This document shows positions 57,504 through 64,000 of a DNA stretch of 64,000 bases, piece by piece. The DNA lies in contig JAULSR010000004.1 of NCBI GenBank assembly GCA_030512295.1, positions 2,914,001-2,978,000 on the forward strand, written 5' to 3'. Under the pieces are notes generated by a model. The model saw only the letters and a program-made list of their open reading frames with translations. It did not search any database and was not told where the DNA came from. The position numbers and the translations under genes are program-made. Position 1 is the stretch's first letter. Each line of letters opens with the position of its first letter. This DNA comes from Bombardia bombarda. Taxonomy: Eukaryota; Ascomycota; Sordariomycetes; Sordariales; Lasiosphaeriaceae.

Positions 57504-58550
57504 ATGTCCGACTCAAAGAAAATCGTCACCATCGTCGGTGCCACTGGCTCTCAAGGCAAGGGTGTTGTTTCCGCAATCCTCAACTCCTCCAACCCGTCAG
57601 CCTATCACATCCGCGCCATCACACGAAACCCATCCGGCGCACCCGCCCAGGCCCTCTCGGCCCAAGGCATCGAAGTCGTCCAGGCAGACGTCAACTCGCT
57701 CCCATCGCTCGTCACAGCCTTTGCCGGCTCGCACATCATCTTCGCCGTCACCAACTTCTGGGAACCCTTCATCTCCTTCAAGAACCAGCAGCAAGCATGC
57801 TCCGTCGAGACGCGACAGGGTCTTAATCTGGCGCTCGCGGTGGCCGACCCCACCGTGCTCCCGACGCTGGAGCGCTACATCTGGAGCACCATACCCGACG
57901 CAATGGCCATCTCGGGAGGCAAGTACCTCATCCCGCACTTTGAGAGCAAGAACAAGGTGGACAGATATATCCGCGAGGCGCTGCCTCAGCTGTACGCCAA
58001 GACGACGTTCCTGTGGGTGTCGTACTACCACTACAACTACGTGTGGTTCATGTTCAAGCCGTACTGGGTTGCTTCGGCCAACGCGCACGTGCAGGTTGCG
58101 AACTACGCAGGGGATACGCCTCTTCACACCATTGGGGATGTGAGTGTCAATATCACGCCGTTTGTGAGGGCCGTGGTGGAGGGGCGCGGAGGAGAGGAGG
58201 AGGAGGGGGAGGAGGAGGCAGCAGCTAGCACGGTCGGCGGGAGGGTTGTGTTTGCCAATCTCGCGACGCCGACGGCGGACGAGATGCTGCAGACGTGGGC
58301 AAAGGCTAAAGGGACACGGGCACAGCTTGTGAGGATCAGCGGGAAGGATTACAGAAAGCTGTGGCCGGTGTGGGCAGATGAGATAGGGCTTATGATGGAG
58401 TTTTGGGACGAGTGTAGGAACGAGTGCTGGCCGACGGTGGACAGTGAGGGTAGGAAGGTGTTGACGGCCGAGGACCTTGGGATTAAGGCTGACGAGCTTC
58501 AGGGGTTGGAGGAGGCCTTTAGAGAGTTGGATATGGATGTGATCTCGTGA
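57504..58550 (+). CDS. NmrA-like NAD(P)-binding protein
   Basis: A single exon gives 348 residues. The nucleotide loop is GATGSQGKG (12-20), followed by the NmrA pattern of AITRNPSG (38-45), VVQADVNS and VFAVTNFWEP. There is no YxxxK catalytic pair in the SDR position, as expected for this regulator-like atypical SDR group, which senses NAD(P) state or acts as a reductase in some pathways. An acidic Glu-rich insert (EEEEGEEEAA, about 231-240) breaks the C-terminal half. It lies beyond the kinetochore gene, so membership of the polyketide cluster is doubtful. Confidence 0.9.
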   Translation: MSDSKKIVTIVGATGSQGKGVVSAILNSSNPSAYHIRAITRNPSGAPAQALSAQGIEVVQADVNSLPSLVTAFAGSHIIFAVTNFWEPFISFKNQQQACSVETRQGLNLALAVADPTVLPTLERYIWSTIPDAMAISGGKYLIPHFESKNKVDRYIREALPQLYAKTTFLWVSYYHYNYVWFMFKPYWVASANAHVQVANYAGDTPLHTIGDVSVNITPFVRAVVEGRGGEEEEGEEEAAASTVGGRVVFANLATPTADEMLQTWAKAKGTRAQLVRISGKDYRKLWPVWADEIGLMMEFWDECRNECWPTVDSEGRKVLTAEDLGIKADELQGLEEAFRELDMDVIS

Positions 58551-59933
58551 GTAGTGGCTGAGCAGAGTAGAAGTGAACGGGATTGGTTTTTGTTGGGTCT
58601 GAACAGCGGTCTTATACTTCACTATCAACATGGGACTTTGATTACTTTAAATCTCCAACATGATTTTAGTACTGGTATGGCATCTTTTTAAATTGAATCA
58701 GCAGCAAGAAAAGATCGAACGCAGCCTATTCTGCCCCTGAGCCCCCTAAATTGTTGTTATTGTCGAGATAAGACAGGACATGTCAACAAAGGCTTCCAGA
58801 TCGTCAGCGCGAGTAATAAGGGGCCATGAGTCTCAGGATTGTGCACAAGATGTTAGGGCCCTTCGATGCCTGTTGGCAATTCATCAAAACAGGTCACCGG
58901 CTTATGAAGGGATTTTAGATGCGATAATTCTACGCTAGCTAAGAGGTATTTGCGATTGAAGGCAACCTCAAACTATCTTCTCACATGTACTTCTTTCCAA
59001 TATGGAATCTTATTTCTGACTCCGTCTTTCCCTGCGTTTCTTGCGGCACAAGCCGGGGTGGGTTTGGCGCTGTTTGCCCAAGTGGTGCTCCCTTCAGCGG
59101 ACCCAGCCACTGTCACGTAGGGCAGCGGAGCACCTATCGCTACAGCTCTTATGGCGCCCGCCGATAGCTCGATATGTAGTTATAGAGGTAATGATTTAGC
59201 GCCTTGGCAGCCGTAATTAACTACTATTTACGTTGCTTACTGTGTATGAATGGAACGCGACGGCGTAACTTGAAGTACCCAATGGAGGTAAGATACCTAA
59301 CCTACTAAGATGCCCCTGGCCCCGGCCCAACCGTTTGCGGCTGCCCGTCGGAGCATCATTCCTCCAGCGGAGAACCCCGACGGATGAAAGAGGACTTGGG
59401 CCATTCCTAGACACGCTGTCCCATAATTGCTTACCCAAATGAGCGCAAGATTTGATTCCCTATTCTTTTCAGAAACCGGGCCGCACAATCTATTTTGATG
59501 GAGGAACCCAAGATCGTTTGATATCGAAGCTCCCATCGGACACTTTCTTTTCTCCATGTATCGAATTCATAAACAAAACGACTCGTAACAATAACAGACT
59601 AACAATCCCCCCGCGGTTGCATTCTAAAAACTGATAGCTGCATTACTATCACGAACAAGTATACTCAAGTATCTTGGTACCTGGGCAGTGGCGTGGTACA
59701 ACACAAAGACCCCTACCTTAGTCTCTCCCAGTTATTTCTGTTTGCATGTGAATTACTCAGCTGGATACCCTGAACGTCTTCAACGTGATCCCATTCATAG
59801 GATTCCGATTTACTCTCTTCTCTTCGACTGTGTTTCACCCATACTGCTATATCTACTCCATGCTCTGGCTTTCCCCCAATCCCAATCCCAAACCAAGACA
59901 TCAATAACAGCCGCACCATTGAACTCTCACACA
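58551..59933. other. Intergenic, 1.4 kb; no gene seen
   Basis: Short frames on both strands have no motifs. The in-frame sequence upstream of the next SDR start (59688-59933) is open but not protein-like. Confidence 0.45.
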
Positions 59934-60842
59934 ATGACGGGCACTACCAACAAACGCACAATCCTCATCACAGGCTGCTCCGACGGCAGTCTGGGTGCAG
60001 CGCTCGCGCTTGCCTTCCACAAGGCCGGCTGGCGCGTCTTCGCGTCGGCGCGCAACCCATCCAAGCTCAAGAATTCGATCGCTGCCGGCATCGAGACTGT
60101 GAATCTCGACATCACATCCGATGAGTCCATCGCAAAGGCCGTCGAACGCGTAGCTGAGCTCACTGGCGGAGCGCTCGATGCCTTGCTCAACAACGCCGGC
60201 GCGGGCTACTCGCTGCCCCTCATTGATATCGACATCGCCAAGGCACGCGAGCTGTTCGACCTCAATGTCTTCAGCCTGTTGTCCGTCACGCGCGCTTTCC
60301 TCCCTCTCTTGCTCAAGTCCACCCACAAGGGGGGCGCCCTCGTCATCAACAACACCTCGGCTGCCTCCCAGACGGCCGGCTCCATGCCGCTGCAGGGCGC
60401 CTACAACGCCTCCAAGGCGGCCGCCTCCTCCTTCACCGAGGTCCTGCGCCTCGAGTTAGCTCCCTTCGGCGTCCGCGTCATCAACCTGCTCACCGGCGCC
60501 GTCAAGTCCACCTTCTTCGACAACGCGCCCAAGGCCACCCTGCCTGCCAACTCTCTGTACAACATCGCCAAGGCCGAGATCGAGCACGCCATGGCGGGCG
60601 CGGATGCCGAAGCCAACGGCACCGACCCTGTCGTCTGGGCCAACCAGGTCGTCAAGGATTTGAGCAAGAATTCTCCGCCGTATTGGATCTGGCGCGGCGC
60701 CTATGCCAACCAAGTCAAGTGGGCCTCGTTCTTGCCCGTGGGTTCTACCGATAGCATCATCAAGAAGCTTTCTGGATTGGCAATGCTGGAGGGAAAGATC
60801 AAGGAGGCAGGGGGCGTGACTGCTGTGAAGAAGACGGTGTAG
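59934..60842 (+). CDS. Short-chain dehydrogenase/reductase, AYR1-like (1-acyl-DHAP reductase group)
   Basis: A single exon gives 302 residues from the ATG at 59934, chosen because the Rossmann fold begins right after it (RTILITGCSDGSLGAALA). NNAG is at 86-89, the serine cluster is NNTSAAS (139-145), and the catalytic pair is Y157/K161 (YNASK). The tail is moderately hydrophobic (YWIWRGAYANQVKWASFLP), as in membrane-associated AYR1-type reductases of lipid droplets and ER. It resembles cluster SDR 2 in type but has no introns, so it is not a recent copy. Its physiological substrate is unknown. Confidence 0.92.
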   Translation: MTGTTNKRTILITGCSDGSLGAALALAFHKAGWRVFASARNPSKLKNSIAAGIETVNLDITSDESIAKAVERVAELTGGALDALLNNAGAGYSLPLIDIDIAKARELFDLNVFSLLSVTRAFLPLLLKSTHKGGALVINNTSAASQTAGSMPLQGAYNASKAAASSFTEVLRLELAPFGVRVINLLTGAVKSTFFDNAPKATLPANSLYNIAKAEIEHAMAGADAEANGTDPVVWANQVVKDLSKNSPPYWIWRGAYANQVKWASFLPVGSTDSIIKKLSGLAMLEGKIKEAGGVTAVKKTV

Positions 60843-60965
60843 AATATGGCGTGTCGGTTGGGTGATGATGGGTGAGCGGGGATTCTATTTCCTTCTTCTT
60901 GCTTTCTGATACCCATTATAATATGAACACAACTACACAATCTCGTGCCCCATGTCATTGAGGTG

Positions 60966-61657
60966 TTATCGTGACCGCTCAGCCCTCCTCACATACGTCA
61001 TGCGGTATGTTGTCAAAAGCACGGCTATCCAAATGATAACCCCCAAATGCAGGCCACTGATCTCACGGTCAGCAAACAACATAGTCAGGAAACACAACTG
61101 CGAAGCACTCACATGTAAACAATACCAATAACCCAACTCCCCAACACCAGCCCACACTGCGACAGGGCTGGAAACCTTCTGCACTCATCCAGTCTCCCCA
61201 GATTCGGCACGTAATTCGCCGTCTGGAGCCCGACACATACTCCCCAAACCCCCAGACTCAGCACGCTCCACGGCAGGAACCAGCGCCAAACTACCCCCCT
61301 GGCCCAGGCGTACCCCTTCTCATCCCGCCGCGGCGCCCTGCTGTTGACGTTGATCGAGTCGACGCACGCCAGCGTGACGTGCACGATGACGCCCAGCGCG
61401 GCCCATGCGATTATGAGCCGCTGTATGTGGTGGCCCACGGCCGGGAACTTGATGTCCAGCTTGGGGTTGGTGCGGGAGACGGAGCCGGGGTCGGTGACGG
61501 CGCCAGAGTAGGCCAGGCACGCCACCGTCAGTTGGCCGATGTCGAGGACCCAGAGGAAGATGTACAGCCATATGCCCGTCTTGAGCGTGACCTGGAGCGA
61601 GGGTGGGACCGACGCCCAAAAGGCGCGGGCAACGGCGGGGTTGCCGTACTCGGACAT
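60966..61657 (-). CDS. Small multi-spanning membrane protein of unknown function
   Basis: Two exons (61657-61113, 61056-60966) give 211 residues. The 56-nt intron (GTGAGT donor, CTGACC branch, ATCAG acceptor) splits the codon after GIVY. Hydrophobic helices lie at about 28-52, 76-99, 124-145, 168-182 and 184-199, with a basic C-terminal tail (YVRRAERSR). Loops contain conserved-looking polar stretches (TNPKLDIKF, NSRAPRRDEKGYAWARG). I do not recognise the family. It could be a fungus-specific four- or five-helix protein of the ER or plasma membrane. Confidence 0.75.
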
Positions 61658-62503
61658 GGCGGGATTTGTTTTGTGATAGAGGATATCTCAGGGCTTATGT
61701 CAAGAAAATATCGGCATCAGCAGCAACATCGATGCGCGCACGACAACGTTGGATGCTTTTGAAGTCATAAATAAACAAGTCAAGGTGGCTGAGTGTCGAG
61801 CTGGAACAGAACTTTGCCCGATCAGGTACCGACGTCCTCCCCGCAATGATGTGGTAGTGACACAGCCCAGCTGCCAAGACGGGAAGCTCCATTCGGGATG
61901 CAACCCTACTTTTGTTCTCCAGATCTCCGAGCTAGACAACATGAGGAACGGCTGGGAGTTTGAAGGTTGAAATGGGGAATACAAGTTTCACAAGCTGGAC
62001 GGGGTTATGAACGTGAAGCCCGTTGTTGCAGGCTCATGGGTTCAGGAGTTAAGGGGCTTAGACTTAGAGGCTCAGGGGTAGTGTTTACAATCCTCGACTC
62101 CATCCCCAACAGCAGATATGAGGCTTCCTTTTTCTGCTCTGTGACCATTATTCTCTTTTTATCTACTGATGATTGAACCATGAGCAGTTAAATCCGTTTC
62201 TGTGACAAGATTCTCTTGACATGGACTTGAATGTTGAGCAAATATACAAAGCAAAAACTGCTTTGATACAATCTGAAATTCGCAACAATGGAGCTACTGA
62301 CTACCTAAAAAGAAGCTCGCAAGAATGATGAGAGGAAAAGAGAGAGAAAGAAGTAGAAAGAATCATAAAAATCCAAAGCAACCTGTCCTCCCCTGCCATA
62401 TTCAAACTCTGAACTCGCCCATCCACCTCGCAACCACCCATACCCCACAGCAAAACCCGTCCTTTTCCTGCTGTGCCTTTTCTTTTCAAACTCCATCCAT
62501 GCT
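61658..62503. other. Intergenic; no gene seen
   Basis: This is the promoter side of the membrane-protein gene and the 3' flank of the DUF4360 gene. No other feature is visible. Confidence 0.45.
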
Positions 62504-63360
62504 CTAGCAGAACTTGTAGTTGGCCTGGAAGACGAGATGAACGGATCCATCGAAGGCGTCGACCTGGTAGTTGGGGAAAACAGAAACAATTTTAATCGCG
62601 CAATCAGCCCACTTTCCATTTGTGTGTGTGTGTGTGTGTATGTAGACTTGTCTCTACTCGGCGCAGCGCTGCCACTTTGTTTGGATTTTCCAGGGAGATC
62701 TCACCGTCATGGCGCCCTTCTTGGGGCTGGTGATGGGGTTGATGCGGACCTCCGAGTTGACGTTGAGGACGGTCGTGGTCTTGCCGCACTTGGACCACGA
62801 CTGCGTGCCGACGCCGGCAATCATGTTGTAGTTGTCCTCGTAGGGCGCCACCAGGTTCTTCTGGAACACCACCTCCTGGGTGCTGTCGCCCGAGAATGTG
62901 TAGCCGGCGCGGCACACGCCCGTCTGGCCCTCGGAGAGCGACGCGTAACCGGTGAAGCGTGTCTCGACGATGGACAGCCTAGAAGAAAGAGACAAGATAG
63001 GTATTCAGCTGTCATGTTTGCTTTTGGTGTGTTCTTGTCGGAGATGATCACTTACGAAAGGCCCTCGGGGAAGGACAGGTTGATGCTGACGCGGCAGTTC
63101 TTGCGGCTATCGGCGGCGGCGCTGCCAGGCCCAACGGTGACAATGTACTCATCAAAGGCCACATCGAAGATGGTGGCAGTCTCGTCAATGGTCACAAAGG
63201 CATGGCCAACCGGGCAGCCAGAGCCGATGGCGGTGACGCTGAGGATCTTGATATCGGAGGCATCGACAACGGGGGTGGTGAGCCCGCCCGAGCCACCAGA
63301 AGGGGCAGTAGGGGCAGCAGCCACGGCACCGATGAAGAGAGCGGCGGGGAAGAAACGCAT
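62504..63360 (-). CDS. Secreted DUF4360-family protein
   Basis: Three exons (63360-63056, 62978-62705, 62563-62504) with consistent phases give 212 residues. A signal peptide (MRFFPAALFIGAVAAAP) is followed by the DUF4360 pattern: GSGCPVG (with Cys), FDVAFDEYIVTVGPG, RKNCRVSINLSFPEGLS, then FTGYASL, GVCRAGYTFSG, SKCGKTTTVLNVNSEVRI and a final short exon ending VFQANYKFC. Paired cysteines suggest a disulfide-stabilised beta-sandwich. Function is unknown. Members are abundant in fungal secretomes. The last exon has only 19 codons and would be missed without the CTACCAG acceptor at 62570-62564. Confidence 0.88.
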
Positions 63361-64000
63361 TGTGAAGGAAGGTTGGGTGTTTGTGGAAGAGGTGGGAAGT
63401 GAGAAGTGAGAAGTGAGAAGTGAGAAGTGAAGGATGTGGAAGTGGAAGTAGATGTGGATGTGGATGTGGATGAGACTGATGATGCTGGAATAAGACCCTA
63501 AACTCGAGGATGATTTGCTATCTTTATACATCGACGTCGATGTGGATGCCTCTCTCGACTTCACTAAGCAGTCATCGGTAGTGTCTCTGAGTCTCCATCC
63601 TATTTTGGACAGGCTGGTAGAGGCAGCACTGGCCACAAACCAGCAGTCCGATTCAGACATCACGCCATTCCGTTTCTCAAGTCTGGACCTGCAGCTATTC
63701 AGGGAGCCTGGCTGGGGTCAGACAAGCCATCGCCAGCATCATCCCGTTTCGCGGAACTGTTGTTTACATCCATGGTTACATTCAGACACCAGAGTCCCTC
63801 TCTTTCTTTATTCCCGTAAATGAAAAGTCCTAGGTCGGTATGACCGCTGGGTTTCTGGATTTAATGATACAAGGTACTAATACAACGAAATATAAATTAA
63901 ACACAGCAGAGTTGAGCCAAGGAGCAGGATATATATTCTCACCATGATACTTCGTCTATGTAACCCGAATAGTACAATCATAGGAATTGGTCTGACAGGT
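63361..64000. other. Upstream region of the DUF4360 gene, with microsatellites
   Basis: Tandem gaagtga units (about 63397-63428) and ggatgt units (about 63448-63472) lie 40-110 bases before the start codon. The rest shows no gene. Confidence 0.5.

Noticed and set aside
57597..58631. 344-codon minus-strand frame over the NmrA-like gene
   Set aside because: Antisense shadow. The plus-strand frame has clear NmrA motifs, while this one is rich in Arg, His and Leu without a fold signature.
57504..60842. Counting the NmrA-like gene and the AYR1-like SDR as part of the polyketide cluster
   Set aside because: They are separated from the MFS gene by a 2.7-kb decayed region and by a kinetochore housekeeping gene. 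Co-expression data would be needed.
1..64000. A cluster-specific Zn2Cys6 or other transcription factor
   Set aside because: No CX2CX6C pattern or other DNA-binding domain was seen in any frame with gene-like context.
1..64000. Intact transposable elements, CRISPR arrays, rRNA or tRNA genes
   Set aside because: No transposase or reverse transcriptase frame with recognisable motifs, no paired long terminal repeats and no spaced repeat array. Only short tandem repeats were found, and no tRNA fold was noticed by eye.

Overview
The window is nuclear DNA of a filamentous ascomycete (Pezizomycotina, most likely Sordariomycetes). Genes are widely spaced and carry short introns of about 47-140 nt with GTRAGT-type donors and CTRAY-type branch sites. 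There are HET-domain and STAND-type allorecognition genes, an iterative highly reducing polyketide synthase (HR-PKS), berberine-bridge-type flavoenzymes and a CENP-L/Fta1-like kinetochore gene. I saw no transposon with an intact reading frame, no tRNA or rRNA and no CRISPR.

Layout. 1-17 kb is a mixed flank: the 5' part of a STE20/GCK kinase, two broken HET-domain genes, an intracellular GH43 beta-xylosidase, a tiny secreted peptide gene, a GPI-type cutinase/acetyl-xylan-esterase-like enzyme, a RING protein, a secreted 5'-nucleotidase and a broken STAND-type gene. 18-52.4 kb is a biosynthetic gene cluster: a 2450-residue HR-PKS, four SDRs (two of them a 360-residue paralogous pair), two cupins, one P450, two paralogous secreted FAD-linked oxidases and one 14-helix MFS exporter. 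52.4-55 kb is gene-poor and holds decayed coding-like pieces. 55-64 kb is the other flank: Fta1/CENP-L-like protein, NmrA-like protein, an AYR1-like SDR, a small multi-spanning membrane protein and a secreted DUF4360 protein.

How the cluster probably works (inference from known families). An HR-PKS with SDRs and cupins plus a P450 and BBE-type FAD oxidases is the gene set known from fungal salicylaldehyde / salicyl-alcohol pathways (sordarial, trichoxide, pyriculol, flavoglaucin). The PKS would build a reduced polyene chain. SDRs and cupins would set oxidation states and help cyclise and aromatise it. The P450 and the two flavin oxidases would hydroxylate the ring and interconvert alcohol and aldehyde, and the MFS protein would export the product. 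There is no prenyltransferase and no recognisable cluster transcription factor in the window. The doubled oxidase and doubled SDR are the features that most set it apart.

Three otherwise convincing genes (first cupin, P450, STAND-type gene) each need exactly one extra C or G in a C/G run to be read through. That may be a sequence-accuracy artefact or real decay, and it affects whether the cluster is functional.
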